Positions 1 through 10,369 of a stretch of 64,000 nt of DNA are shown piece by piece (position 1 is the stretch's first letter; every line of letters starts with the position of its first letter). This DNA is from Flaviflagellibacter sp963786225 (lineage in GTDB: Bacteria; Pseudomonadota; Alphaproteobacteria; Rhizobiales; Methylopilaceae). The notes under the pieces are model-generated. The model had not been told where the DNA came from. It searched no databases and saw only the letters and a program-made list of their open reading frames with translations. The stretch spans positions 1 through 64,000 of the forward strand of contig CAWAYQ010000030.1 of the NCBI GenBank assembly GCA_963786225.1, written 5' to 3'. The position numbers and the translations under genes are program-made.

Positions 1-14
1 GTGGGAGCCTCGAC

Positions 15-530
15 ATGATGGACTTCACAGTCATCGCCGCGAGCCGCCATCGGTTTGGCGACAATATTCAAGACGAGAAACCATCTGTCGGTGAAATCGA
101 GCGAGGGCTGGAGACTGACGCACCGCTCGTCGGGTTGGAGAAGAATTTCCAGTTCCTGTGCCCAAATGTCGATCCACGTGAATCCGCAATCCTCCTGTTC
201 CAGGCTCAAGGCGTCACCGAACGCGTGCATACGTTCGAGTTGAACGGTCAAGCGATATTCGGCGGGATTCCGACCAGCGTCGAAAGCGATGACCGAGGCC
301 GGAGCGGCCCCCGTTCAGTCGATATGAATGCCTTTTGGAGCGGTACGATCGCGCTTATCAATCCGGGCATGCTTCGAGAAGCCAATTCGCTCCTCATCCG
401 GGTCAAGGAGTTCAGCCACTCAGGCGCGATCATCGACGATTTTATCATCGACAACATGGTCATGCTTTTCAAGACAAGGGCAGGGCGCCCCTCTTTGCCC
501 GGGGACGTTCTCGACCCCATGAGGTCCTGA
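15..530 (+). CDS. Hypothetical protein, beta-rich
   Basis: I do not recognise this 171-residue protein. It has no signal peptide, membrane segment or catalytic motif that I can name. From about residue 45 it alternates hydrophobic strands with turns (for example FELNGQAIFGG, SGTIALI, NSLLIRVKE, FIIDNMVMLF), which suggests an all-beta, jelly-roll or lectin-like fold. The last 20 residues are rich in Gly, Arg and Pro. The ATG lies 14 bases from the window edge, so an upstream start cannot be excluded. The next gene is on the opposite strand and convergent, so nothing here links it to an operon. Confidence 0.55.
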   Translation: MMDFTVIAASRHRFGDNIQDEKPSVGEIERGLETDAPLVGLEKNFQFLCPNVDPRESAILLFQAQGVTERVHTFELNGQAIFGGIPTSVESDDRGRSGPRSVDMNAFWSGTIALINPGMLREANSLLIRVKEFSHSGAIIDDFIIDNMVMLFKTRAGRPSLPGDVLDPMRS

Positions 531-643
531 ATGCCGGCTTGCCGGGCAATACCTACATCGACGACTTGGTCTGCCATGCAAGCATCGGCCGCTTCTGATC
601 CTTGGCGGACGTTCGCGGCATAGCCCTTGTGCTTACGGCCCCT

Positions 644-1702
644 TCAGGAGAGACCAAGCATCCGCCGGGCGGAGCTCGTGTTCTTCGCGCCGCCGGCGAA
701 GTCGTCGAACGCCGTTTCAGTCACGCGGATAATATGTTCGGCGATGAAGCGAGCGCCTTCGCGAGCGCCGTCCTCCGGATGCTTCAGCGCGCATTCCCAT
801 TCGAGCACGGCCCAGCCCGCGTAGCCGTATTGCGCCAGCTTCGAGAAGACGGCCTTGAAATCGACCTGTCCGTCGCCGGGCGAGCGGAAGCGGCCGGCGC
901 GGTCGAGCCAGGGCGCGTAGCCGGAATAGACACCCTGACGACCGCTGGGGCGGAACTCGGCGTCCTTCACGTGGAAGGCGCTGATGCGCTCGTGATAGAT
1001 GTCGATGAAGGCGAGGTAATCGAGCTGCTGCAGCACGAAATGCGACGGATCGTAATTGATCCGGCAGCGCGGATGATCGCCCAGCTGCTCGAGGAACAGC
1101 TCGAAGGTCGCGCCGTCGAAGACGTCCTCGCCCGGATGGATCTCGAAACCGACATCGACGCCTTCGGCATCGAAGGCGTCGAGTATCGGACGCCAGCGAC
1201 GCGCGAGTTCCGCAAACGCTTCCTGAGCCAGGCCAGGCGGCCGTTGCGGCCACGGATAGACGAACGGCCACGCAAGCGCCCCGGTGAAGCTTACCGTACC
1301 GGTGAGACCCAGCCGTCGCGACGCCTTGGCGGCGAGCCGCATCTGCTCGACGGCCCAGGCCTGCCGTTCCTGTGGCTTTCCGTGCAGAGGGGCGGGGGCG
1401 AAGGCGTCGAAGGCGGCGTCATAAGCAGGATGCACCGCGACGAGTTGGCCCTGGAGATGCGTGGAGAGCTCGGTGATCGCGATGCCGTTCTGCTGCGCGA
1501 CCCCGACAATTTCGTCGCAATAATCCTGGGACTCCGCCGCCTTGGCGAGCTCGAAAAAACGGGTGTCCCCTGACGGCAGCTGTACGCCGCGATAGCCCAG
1601 ACTTGCCGCCCACCGCGTAATATCCGGCCAGGAAGAAAAGGGGGCGGCGTCGCCGGCAAACTGGGCAAGGAATATCGCAGGACCCTTCATCGTCGCGGGC
1701 AT
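644..1702 (-). CDS. Sugar phosphate isomerase/epimerase (TIM barrel)
   Basis: A 352-residue member of the xylose-isomerase-like/AP-endonuclease-2 TIM-barrel family, usually cytosolic enzymes that isomerise or epimerise a keto-sugar or inositol derivative with a divalent metal. Visible signatures are GYRGVQLPSGD near the N-terminus, FEIHPGED and YDPSHF in the middle (metal-ligand Glu, Asp and His) and FHVKD. Length is normal. A second ATG (MKGPAIF, position 1690) is equally possible as start. It is divergent from a ROK repressor and a ribose-type ABC importer and shares their 160-bp intergenic region, so it probably belongs to the same sugar catabolic unit. The substrate cannot be read from sequence. 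Confidence 0.85.
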   Translation of the reverse strand: MPATMKGPAIFLAQFAGDAAPFSSWPDITRWAASLGYRGVQLPSGDTRFFELAKAAESQDYCDEIVGVAQQNGIAITELSTHLQGQLVAVHPAYDAAFDAFAPAPLHGKPQERQAWAVEQMRLAAKASRRLGLTGTVSFTGALAWPFVYPWPQRPPGLAQEAFAELARRWRPILDAFDAEGVDVGFEIHPGEDVFDGATFELFLEQLGDHPRCRINYDPSHFVLQQLDYLAFIDIYHERISAFHVKDAEFRPSGRQGVYSGYAPWLDRAGRFRSPGDGQVDFKAVFSKLAQYGYAGWAVLEWECALKHPEDGAREGARFIAEHIIRVTETAFDDFAGGAKNTSSARRMLGLS

Positions 1703-1864
1703 AGGGGCGGCCTTCTGCAGACTGAATGCTGGGCTGACGTTGCCGCAAGCCCCAGTGTGTCGTCCAGCCTTCAGCGTCGAAGCCCAGGAACCAGCTTCAC
1801 ATTCACTTTGGCCTGATCGAAGCCGAAGTTCGGCCTTGAGCGTCGTTGCCTTCTTCGCCTAGCG

Positions 1865-3117
1865 TTGGCCCAGAACGGCCAGACAAGGTCGCCGGGAAAC
1901 GCTCAGGAGGCGAATATCGCGCTGCCGTGGCAACGTCTGAGCCCGAGCGAGCTTGCGATGCTCAAAGCGATCTTCTGGTCGGGCGGATGCGCGCGCCATG
2001 TGCTCGCCGACACGCTTGAGTTCTCGCGCAGCAAGACCAATGCGCTTGCTGCCGGATTGCTCGAACAGGGATTGCTCGATGAAGTCGGCCTCCAACTCTC
2101 GAGGGGAGGGCGACGGCCCGAAACCTTGCGCATCAACGCGCAGATCGGGGTGCTGTTCGGCGTCGATATCGGCGCGACAAGCCTCGACCTCGCGCTCCTG
2201 CGCCCGGATCTGACCATTGTCGCCAGACATTCACAGTCCGCAGATGTTCAGGCCGGCCCGGGGCCGATCATGGCTCGACTGCGCGCGCTGATGCCGGCGA
2301 TGCTGGCCGATAACGACATTGCGCCCGAGGAGGTGTTGTCGGTCGGCATCGGCGTCCCAGGGCCTGTGAACTTCGCCGTCGGCCAGCTCGTCAACCCGCC
2401 GCTCATGCCGGGCTGGGACAGTTTCTCGATCCGCGACGACATGCGGGAGGTGACGCCGGCTCCGGTCTTCGTCGACAACGACGTGAACCTGATGGCGCTC
2501 GGTGTGCTGTGGCGCCAGCATCGGCAGATCCAGAACTTTCTCGTGATCAAGGTCGGAACCGGCATCGGCTGCGGCATCGTCTGCCATGGCGAACTCTACC
2601 GCGGCGCGACGGGCTCGGCAGGCGATATCGGACATATCTGCGTCGATCTCGACGGTCCCGTCTGTCGTTGCGGCAACAAGGGCTGCGTCGAGGCGATGGC
2701 GGCCGCTCCGGCGATCGTCGAGATGGCGCTCGATGCGGCCGGGTCCGGCCGAAGTCCCTGGCTCGCGGAGAAGCTGAAGGCCAAGGGCCGCCTGGACGCG
2801 ATCGACGTCGGGGCGGCCAGCCGCGCCGGCGATGCCGCCGCGGACGCGGTCGTCGGACGGTCTGGACACTTGATCGGGCAGGTGCTCGCGGCACTCGTCA
2901 ATTTCTACAATCCCTCGCATGTCTTCATTGGCGGCGGCGTTTCCGCCATCGGGCCGATGTTCCTGGCTGCGATCAGGCAGAGTGTGAGCCAGCGCTCGCT
3001 TGCGCTCTCGACGCGTCATCTCGAGGTCACCTACGCACCGCTCGGCAATGAGGCGGGATTGATCGGGGCGGGTGTGCTCGCGATGCGCGAAGCCCTTCGC
3101 AACGGGAGCATCTCCGC

Positions 3118-3121
<4 letters not shown>
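1865..3121 (+). CDS. ROK family transcriptional regulator
   Basis: A 418-residue repressor of the NagC/XylR ROK class. Residues about 30-95 form a winged helix (LSPSELAMLKAIF, then ARHVLADTLEFSRSKT), followed by a sugar-kinase-like domain with GVDIGAT, GVGVPGPV-like (GIGVPGPVNF), VDNDVN and the zinc motif GHICVDL...CRCGNKGC. ROK regulators normally bind a sugar or sugar phosphate and release DNA. The start given is TTG at 1865 without a clear Shine-Dalgarno; an ATG at 1958 would cut the winged helix, so the long form is preferred. The stop overlaps the next ATG by four bases (ATGA), coupling it to the ABC transporter, which it probably controls. Confidence 0.9.
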
Positions 3122-4624
<1,503 letters not shown>

Positions 4625-4638
<14 letters not shown>

Positions 4639-5656
4639 GTTGAACACCAGCGGTACCGGCGCGGGCGAGACCGGGCTCCGGCGACCGGACACGTTATCCT
4701 CCTTCTCCGAGCGACTGGGAAGCGTCGGGCCGGTTCTCGGCCTCATCCTCCTCTGCATTGTCGGGACGGCGCTCAATGGCGACTTCGCCACGCTCGACAA
4801 TCTGACGAACGTCCTCACGCGAACGGCCTTCATAGGTATCATCGCGGTCGGGATGTGTTTCGTGATCATTCTCGGCGGGATCGACCTCTCCGTCGGGTCG
4901 ATGGCCGCGCTGATCGCCGGTTGCGTCATCATGTTCATCAACTGGGCGGGCTCGGCGCTCGGCTCGCCGCTGCTGGCGGTGGTGCTCGGCGGGGCGCTCG
5001 CTGTTGTGCTCGGCGCGAGTTTCGGGTTCATCCATGGCGTGTTGATCGCCAAAGGGCGGATCGAGCCCTTCATCGTCACGCTGGGAACGCTCGGCATCTT
5101 CCGCGCCTACCTCACTTATTTTGCCGACGGCGGCGCGCTGACCCTCTCCAACGATCTCGCCAACCTCTATGCCCCCGTCTATTACGGCAGCGCGCTCGGT
5201 GTTCCCGTGCCGGTCTGGATCTTCCTGCTGGTCGCGCTGGTCGGCGCGCTGATCCTCAACAAGACGGCCTACGGGAGGTACGTACAGGCGATCGGCTCCA
5301 ACGAGGCCGTCGCCCGCTATGCCGCGGTCGATGTCGACCGCATCAAGATCCTGACCTACATGCTGCTCGGCATCTGCGTCGGCATCGCGACGCTGCTTTA
5401 TGTGCCGCGTCTCGGTTCGGCATCCCCCACGACGGGGCTGTTGTGGGAGTTGGAGGCGATCGCCTCCGTGATCGTCGGCGGTGCAGCCCTCAAGGGCGGT
5501 CAGGGCAGCGTCGCGGGAACGGTCGTGGGTGCGATCCTGCTCTCCGTGATCAGCAACATCCTCAACCTCACGAGCATCATCAGCGTCTACCTGAATCCCG
5601 CCGTGCAGGGCTTCGTCATCATCATCGTCGCGTTTTTGCAAAAGGGACGCCGTTAA
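4625..5656 (+). CDS. Sugar ABC transporter permease (RbsC type)
   Basis: A 343-residue inner-membrane permease of the branched-chain/ribose family. It shows about eight to ten hydrophobic segments, and the family signatures ILGGIDLSVGSM (residues about 80-91), IEPFIVTLGTLGIF and the cytoplasmic VIVGGAALKGGQGSVAGTVVGA loop that contacts the ATPase. Length is typical. It starts inside the ATPase gene (14-base overlap) and is followed 24 bases later by the binding-protein gene with a good GGAGGA ribosome site, so the order ATPase-permease-binding protein forms one importer. Confidence 0.95.
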
Positions 5657-5680
5657 AGCGAACCAAAAGAGGAGGAACTG

Positions 5681-6655
5681 ATGTCACCAACGAACAGGCG
5701 CCACATTCTGAAGGCGGCCGTGGCGGCCGTTGCATTCTCGATCATGGGCACTTCGCCGTTGCTTGCGGCCGAGCCCGTTCACCTCGGCGTGTCGATCCCG
5801 GCCGCCACCCACAGCTTCATGGGCGGGATCAACTATTGGGCTAACCAGGCGAAGAAGGATCTCGAGGCTCAGCACAAGGGCCTGAAGATCACCATCAGAA
5901 CGGCTGCGAACGCAACCGAGCAGGCGAACCAGCTTCAGGATCTGAGCACCGTCAACAAGATCAACGCCCTCGTGGTCTTCCCGTTCGAGTCGGCGGCGCT
6001 GACGAGGCCGGTGGCGAACGTGAAGGCGAAGGGTGCCTATGTCACCGTTGTCGACCGCGGCCTGACCGATACGAGCGCCCAGGACGCCTATGTCGCCGGC
6101 GACAACACCGCGTTCGGCAGGATCCCTGCCGAATACATCGCCAAAAAGCTCAACGGCAAAGGCAATGTCGTCGCTCTTCGCGGCATCCCCACGACGCTCG
6201 ACAATGAACGTATGGACGCGTTCAACGAAGTCCTCAAGGCGCATCCCGATATCAAGCTGCTTGATGCAAAATACGGAAACTGGAACCGGGACGACGCCTT
6301 CAAGGTCACGCAGGACTTCCTGACGCGTTTCAAGGAGATCGATGCGTTCTGGGCGGCTGATGACGACATGGCGTTCGGCGCCCTCCGCGCGATCGACCAG
6401 GCCGGACGCAAGGACATCAAGCTGATCTTCGGCGGAGCGGGCGCCAAGGACATGGTGAAGGTCATCGTCGACGGATCCGATCCGCGGATCGAGGCCAATG
6501 TCAGCTATTCGCCGAAATTCATCTATGAGGCGATCAAGCTGACCGCGGAAGCGCGGTTGAAGGGCGAGAAGCTGCCGCCGACAACGATCATTCCCTCGGT
6601 GTTGATCGACAAGAGCAACGCCAAGGACTTCTACTATCCCAACTCGCCGTTCTGA
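5681..6655 (+). CDS. Sugar ABC transporter periplasmic binding protein
   Basis: A 324-residue periplasmic binding protein of the type I (ribose/galactose-binding, Peripla_BP_4) fold. The N-terminal 29 residues are a signal peptide ending in LLAAEP. The mature part begins HLGVSIPAATHSFMGG, and contains the hinge-region pattern DRGLTDTSAQDAYVAGDN and the late FWAADDDMAFGA stretch expected of the family. GGAGGAACTG precedes the ATG. It is the substrate receptor for the importer encoded just upstream. A strong stem-loop follows the stop, a common arrangement that leaves more binding-protein mRNA than mRNA for the genes around it. Confidence 0.93.
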   Translation: MSPTNRRHILKAAVAAVAFSIMGTSPLLAAEPVHLGVSIPAATHSFMGGINYWANQAKKDLEAQHKGLKITIRTAANATEQANQLQDLSTVNKINALVVFPFESAALTRPVANVKAKGAYVTVVDRGLTDTSAQDAYVAGDNTAFGRIPAEYIAKKLNGKGNVVALRGIPTTLDNERMDAFNEVLKAHPDIKLLDAKYGNWNRDDAFKVTQDFLTRFKEIDAFWAADDDMAFGALRAIDQAGRKDIKLIFGGAGAKDMVKVIVDGSDPRIEANVSYSPKFIYEAIKLTAEARLKGEKLPPTTIIPSVLIDKSNAKDFYYPNSPF

Positions 6656-6678
6656 GCCTGCCGGGTCACTGCTGTCGA

Positions 6679-6702
6679 CGGTCGCCGCGATGGCGGCGAC
6701 CG
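6679..6702 (+). terminator. Stem-loop after the binding-protein gene
   Basis: Perfect 10-bp inverted repeat CGGTCGCCGC / GCGGCGACCG with a four-base loop (GATG), followed by TTCTCTCC and not by a run of T. It lies between the binding-protein stop and the dehydrogenase start. It may be an attenuator or an mRNA-stabilising hairpin; full termination is doubtful. Confidence 0.5.
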
Positions 6703-6724
6703 TTCTCTCCACCATGGACAGGTC

Positions 6725-7888
6725 ATGAGCGACGAATTTCCGCGCAAGCTGCGCTATGCGATGATCGGGGGCGGGCGCGACGCCTTTATCGGCGCGGTGC
6801 ACCGGCATGCGATCGCACTGGATGGCATGGCCGAGTTTACGGCCGGCGCGCTTTCCTCGACGCCCGAACGCGCGCTGGCGTCCGGTCGCGCGCTCGGCCT
6901 TCCGGAATCTCGCAATCACGGCGATTGGCGGGCATTGCTCGACGACGAACTAAAACGTCCGCCTGACGAACGCGTCGATTTCATCACGATCGTCACGCCG
7001 ACCGACACGCATTTTCCGATCGCGCAGGCGCTTGTCACCGCCGGCTTCCATGTCGTCTGCGACAAGCCGCTGGTCCAGTCCACGGAGCAAGCAGATGCTC
7101 TCGTCAAGGCTGTCGCGGACCAGGGGAATGTGTTCGGCGTTACCTATAATTACACGGGCTACCCGATGGTCCGCCAGGCGCGCGACATGGTGCGCGACGG
7201 CACGATCGGTACGGTGCGGAAGGTCGTCGTCGAATATAATCAGGGCTGGCTCGCGACTGCGCTTGAGCGGGAAGGACAGAAGCAGGCCAGCTGGCGCACC
7301 GACCCGGCGCGCAGCGGCGTCGGTGGCGCGATCGGCGATATCGGCTCGCACGCCGAAAACCTCGTCTCTGCGGTCACCGGCCTTGAGATCGAGTCGCTCA
7401 TAGCCGATCTCGGCGCCTTGGTGCCGGGCCGCGCGCTCGACGACGACGCGAATATTTTGCTGCGCTTTGAAGGCGGCGCACGTGGGGTGCTGGTGGCCTC
7501 GCAGATCAATACCGGCCTGGAAAACGACCTTCGGCTTCACGTCTCGGGCACGCTCGGGACGCTGGAATGGCGGCAGGAGCGCCCGAGCAGGCTCATTCAT
7601 CACCGGCAGGATGGCCCTAAAACGGTCCTGACGCGCGGCTCGCCCTGGCTGAGCGCGTCGGCGCAGCGCGCAAGCCGCATTCCCGCCGGCCATCCGGAAG
7701 GTTTCATCGAGGCCTTCGCCAACATCTATCGCGGCATCTTCGCCGATATTCTGGCCAGAGACCGCACCGCCACTGCAGACCCGCTCGAAGCCGATTACCC
7801 TTCTGTCCAGGATGGTGCGCGCGGTGTTCGCTTCATCGAACGGGCGGTCCAAGCGTCGCGCGAGGGACGGTGGCTGACGTTCGACTGA
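6725..7888 (+). CDS. Gfo/Idh/MocA family oxidoreductase
   Basis: A 387-residue NAD(P)-dependent dehydrogenase of the glucose-fructose oxidoreductase/inositol dehydrogenase/MocA family. The N-terminal Rossmann fold begins LRYAMIGGGRDAFIG and the family motif CDKPL is at about residue 115. The C-terminal alpha/beta domain carries GGAIGDIGSHAENL, whose His is in the usual catalytic position. It lies 69 bases after the importer genes and is probably the first catabolic step for the imported sugar or polyol, next to the isomerase at the left end of the locus. The exact substrate is unknown. Confidence 0.92.
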   Translation: MSDEFPRKLRYAMIGGGRDAFIGAVHRHAIALDGMAEFTAGALSSTPERALASGRALGLPESRNHGDWRALLDDELKRPPDERVDFITIVTPTDTHFPIAQALVTAGFHVVCDKPLVQSTEQADALVKAVADQGNVFGVTYNYTGYPMVRQARDMVRDGTIGTVRKVVVEYNQGWLATALEREGQKQASWRTDPARSGVGGAIGDIGSHAENLVSAVTGLEIESLIADLGALVPGRALDDDANILLRFEGGARGVLVASQINTGLENDLRLHVSGTLGTLEWRQERPSRLIHHRQDGPKTVLTRGSPWLSASAQRASRIPAGHPEGFIEAFANIYRGIFADILARDRTATADPLEADYPSVQDGARGVRFIERAVQASREGRWLTFD

Positions 7889-8361
7889 ACTGCCTCGGTG
7901 TTGCCCGACAAACGCATTTGGTTGGTCACCGCGACGGAATTCTCGATCGGACACGACCTATCCAAGGAAGGGCCGATTGGGCGGCTGTGAAGGATCCTTC
8001 CAGGACCCTGGCAGCACCTCTGGGAGTTAGCCTTCAATCCCAGCCTCAGACGACGAGGCCCTTCGCGCAATAGCCGCCCGCTACGGAGCGGGGACAGCCG
8101 ACTTCGTCGCGATGCAGCTCGAATACCCACGCAAAGGGTACCGCAATGATGCCGGCGGACCTCCGGGCGCCTCCGACGCCGCGAGGGGGTTACGCCCCGG
8201 AAGTCGCCTGTCCGGGTCGCCTGATTACGCGCCGTGGTTGACGGACCGGCAAAGCCCCAGCAGTATCGAAATCCGAACACGCGACGTAACGCGAAATTGC
8301 AATTCAACCGACGTGTTTTGGGTTAGACTGACGCACAGTCTCATAGCCAAGGGAGCAGACC
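7889..8361. other. Intergenic region with a coding-like remnant
   Basis: No intact gene is supported here. Bases about 8042-8150 read on the plus strand as a protein-like stretch (DEALRAIAARYGAG, then TADFVAMQLEYPR) that starts right after a TAG and soon becomes low-quality sequence; it looks like a leftover of a decayed gene of unknown family. The last 60 bases hold the leader of the pqq operon with AGGGAG eight bases before pqqA. A possible -35 (TTGCAA, 8297-8302) is seen, without a convincing -10 at normal spacing. Confidence 0.4.
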
Positions 8362-8460
8362 ATGACGTGGGAAACCCCAAGGATCGAGGAGATCGCCTGC
8401 GGGCTCGAGGTGACGGCCTATACGCCGGCCGAGGATTCGGAAGACGGCGAAGTTTTCTGA
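8362..8460 (+). CDS. pqqA: PQQ precursor peptide PqqA
   Basis: A 32-residue ribosomal precursor of pyrroloquinoline quinone, too short to be found by simple length filters. Glu16 and Tyr20 sit in the required E-x3-Y arrangement (LEVTAY), the two residues that PqqE and later enzymes join to make PQQ. It starts MTWETPRIEEI, as usual for the N-terminal leader recognised by PqqD, and ends in an unusually acidic tail (EDSEDGEVF). AGGGAG precedes the ATG. pqqB begins 12 bases downstream. Confidence 0.95.
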   Translation: MTWETPRIEEIACGLEVTAYTPAEDSEDGEVF

Positions 8461-8472
8461 ATTTCGCCGCAC

Positions 8473-9363
8473 ATGAAGGCCCTCGTTCTGGGGGCGGCAG
8501 CCGGCGGCGGCTTTCCGCAGTGGAACTGCCGCTGTGCTGTGTGTGCTCTCTATTGGGCGGGTGACCGCCGAGCGCGTCGTCGGACCCAATCGAGTGTCGC
8601 GATAAGCCGGGACGGCAGCTCCTGGACTTTGCTCAATGCGTCGCCGGACATCGGGGCGCAGATTGCTGCCACACCAGCGCTCTGGCCATCTGGCAAAGGG
8701 CGTCATTCGCCTATTGCGTCTGTCGTCCTGACGAATGCGGACGTCGATCATGTGGCCGGGCTGCTCAGCCTTCGCGAGCGGCAGATGTTCGACCTGATCG
8801 CCTTGCCCGCGGTGCATGAGGCGTTGGCCATGAATCCAATCTTCGACGTCATATCGGCCAGGCAAATCCAAGCTGTGCCGGGGGAGCCGTTGCAAACCCG
8901 TGACGGGCTCACGATCGAACTCTTTCCAGTGCCGGGGAAAGCCCCACTCTATCTCGAGGCCGAGGATCCGAAGATTGGGTCGGAGGGTGGCGAAACGGCA
9001 GGCGTCCTTGCCCGTGATGGCAACCGAGTACTGGCTTACGTTCCTGGTTGCGCCGAGCTGTCGCCCCGAGTGCTCGCCAGGTTCGCGGACGCGGACGCAA
9101 TCCTCTTCGACGGCACTCTTTTCACCGACGACGAGATGATCCGCGCCGGCGTCGGCGAGAAGTCCGGGCGGCGCATGGGCCATGTGCCGATGACGGGATC
9201 CGGAGGCTCGCTCGGGGTGCTCTCTGGATTGCCCGCCCGCCGGAAGATCTACGTTCATATCAACAACACCAATCCGGTGCTGATCGACGGATCGCCCGAA
9301 CGAGTCGAGGTCGAGCGCGCTGGTTTGGAGGTGGCTTATGACGGGATGGAGGTTGAGCCGTGA
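8473..9363 (+). CDS. pqqB: PQQ biosynthesis protein PqqB
   Basis: A 296-residue metallo-beta-lactamase-fold protein of PQQ biosynthesis, thought to act as an oxygenase on the PqqA-derived Glu-Tyr intermediate. Typical features are AAAGGGFPQWNCRCAVC (Cys pair of the structural zinc), the altered metal motif NADVDHVAGLL, and the C-terminal HINNTNPVL. Length is normal for the family. It follows pqqA by 12 bases and shares a GTGA junction with pqqC, so translation is coupled. Confidence 0.97.
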   Translation: MKALVLGAAAGGGFPQWNCRCAVCALYWAGDRRARRRTQSSVAISRDGSSWTLLNASPDIGAQIAATPALWPSGKGRHSPIASVVLTNADVDHVAGLLSLRERQMFDLIALPAVHEALAMNPIFDVISARQIQAVPGEPLQTRDGLTIELFPVPGKAPLYLEAEDPKIGSEGGETAGVLARDGNRVLAYVPGCAELSPRVLARFADADAILFDGTLFTDDEMIRAGVGEKSGRRMGHVPMTGSGGSLGVLSGLPARRKIYVHINNTNPVLIDGSPERVEVERAGLEVAYDGMEVEP

Positions 9364-10094
9364 CCGCTTTGCTGTCGCCTGACGAACTGCACCAGCGTCT
9401 GCTGGACGTCGGCGAGCGGCGCTATCACGACAAGCACCCCTTCCACATTCGCCTGCACAGCGGCGGCTGCACCATAGGGGAGGTGCAGGCGTGGGCGCTG
9501 AACCGCTTCTATTATCAGGCGCGCATTCCGGAAAAGGACGCGTCGCTCATCGCCCGTATGCACGACCCGGATCTGCGTCGCGCGTGGCGCCAGCGGCTGG
9601 TCGATCACGATGGCAACCACGCCGGCGAGGGAGGGATCGAGCGTTGGCTCCGCCTCACGGAGGCCCTGGGCTTGTCCCGGCAGGATGTGCAGGCGCATCG
9701 TGGCGTGCTTCCCGGTACCCGGTTCGCGGTCGATGCCTACGTCAATTTCGTGTGCCAGCGTTCCCTGCTCGAAGCCATAGCCTCCTCGCTTACGGAGCTG
9801 TTTTCGCCCCGTATCATCCAGAACCGGGTCGAGGGCATGCTGGCGCACTACGATTTCGTCGACGCCGAGAGCCTGTCCTACTTCACGGCGCGGCCGGCAC
9901 AGGCGCGTCGCGACGTCGAGACCGCGCTTGCTTATGTCACGACCAATGCACGCACACCGGACGACCAGCAGGCGGTAGTCGCGGCGCTGGAATTCAAATG
10001 CGACGTGCTGTGGTCGATGCTGGACGCGCTGCATCACGCTTATGTCGAGCCCGGCCATCCGCCGCCGGGCGCCTTCATTGCGGTGCGGCCATGA
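9360..10094 (+). CDS. pqqC: Pyrroloquinoline-quinone synthase PqqC
   Basis: A 244-residue cofactor-less oxidase (EC 1.3.3.11) that catalyses the last ring closure and eight-electron oxidation to PQQ in the cytosol. The all-helical TenA-like fold is recognised from YHDKHPFHIRLHSG at the N-terminus, RFYYQARIPEKDA, RLVDHDG and the HYDFVD...SYFTARPAQARRD segment, which carry the conserved active-site His, Tyr and Arg residues. GTG is the start, overlapping the pqqB stop; the stop overlaps the pqqD ATG. Confidence 0.97.
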   Translation: MTALLSPDELHQRLLDVGERRYHDKHPFHIRLHSGGCTIGEVQAWALNRFYYQARIPEKDASLIARMHDPDLRRAWRQRLVDHDGNHAGEGGIERWLRLTEALGLSRQDVQAHRGVLPGTRFAVDAYVNFVCQRSLLEAIASSLTELFSPRIIQNRVEGMLAHYDFVDAESLSYFTARPAQARRDVETALAYVTTNARTPDDQQAVVAALEFKCDVLWSMLDALHHAYVEPGHPPPGAFIAVRP

Positions 10095-10369
10095 GCGCCG
10101 TGCCGGCCGATGCGAAGCCGCGGCTCGCGCGCGGCGTCAGGCTTAGCGAAGATCGGGTTCGCGGCGGCTGGAATCTCCTCGCGCCGGAGCGTGTCCTGAA
10201 AGCGAACGGCGTGACGGTCGAAATATTGAAGCTATGCGACGGCGTACGGACATTCGACGACATTGTCGAACTTCTCGCCGCGCGTTTCGATACGGATCGG
10301 GCGCGCATTGGGAGCGACGCCGGCATGCTTTTGGCCGATCTTTCGTCGAAACGGATGGTCGAGCTATGA
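10091..10369 (+). CDS. pqqD: PQQ peptide chaperone PqqD
   Basis: A 92-residue RiPP recognition element that binds the PqqA leader and presents it to the radical SAM enzyme PqqE. The conserved core is RLARGVRLSEDRVRGGWNLLAPE (first 20 residues: RLARGVRLSEDRVRGGWNLL), followed by the VLKANGVTVEIL and CDGVRTFDDIV winged-helix region. The ATG at 10091 overlaps the pqqC stop (ATGA) and its own stop overlaps the pqqE ATG, so the chaperone and its partner are made in step. Confidence 0.95.
   Translation: MSAVPADAKPRLARGVRLSEDRVRGGWNLLAPERVLKANGVTVEILKLCDGVRTFDDIVELLAARFDTDRARIGSDAGMLLADLSSKRMVEL

Noticed and set aside
8112..8564. 150-codon plus-strand frame spanning the start of the pqq operon
   Set aside because: It overlaps pqqA and the start of pqqB in another frame and loses protein-like character after its first codons.
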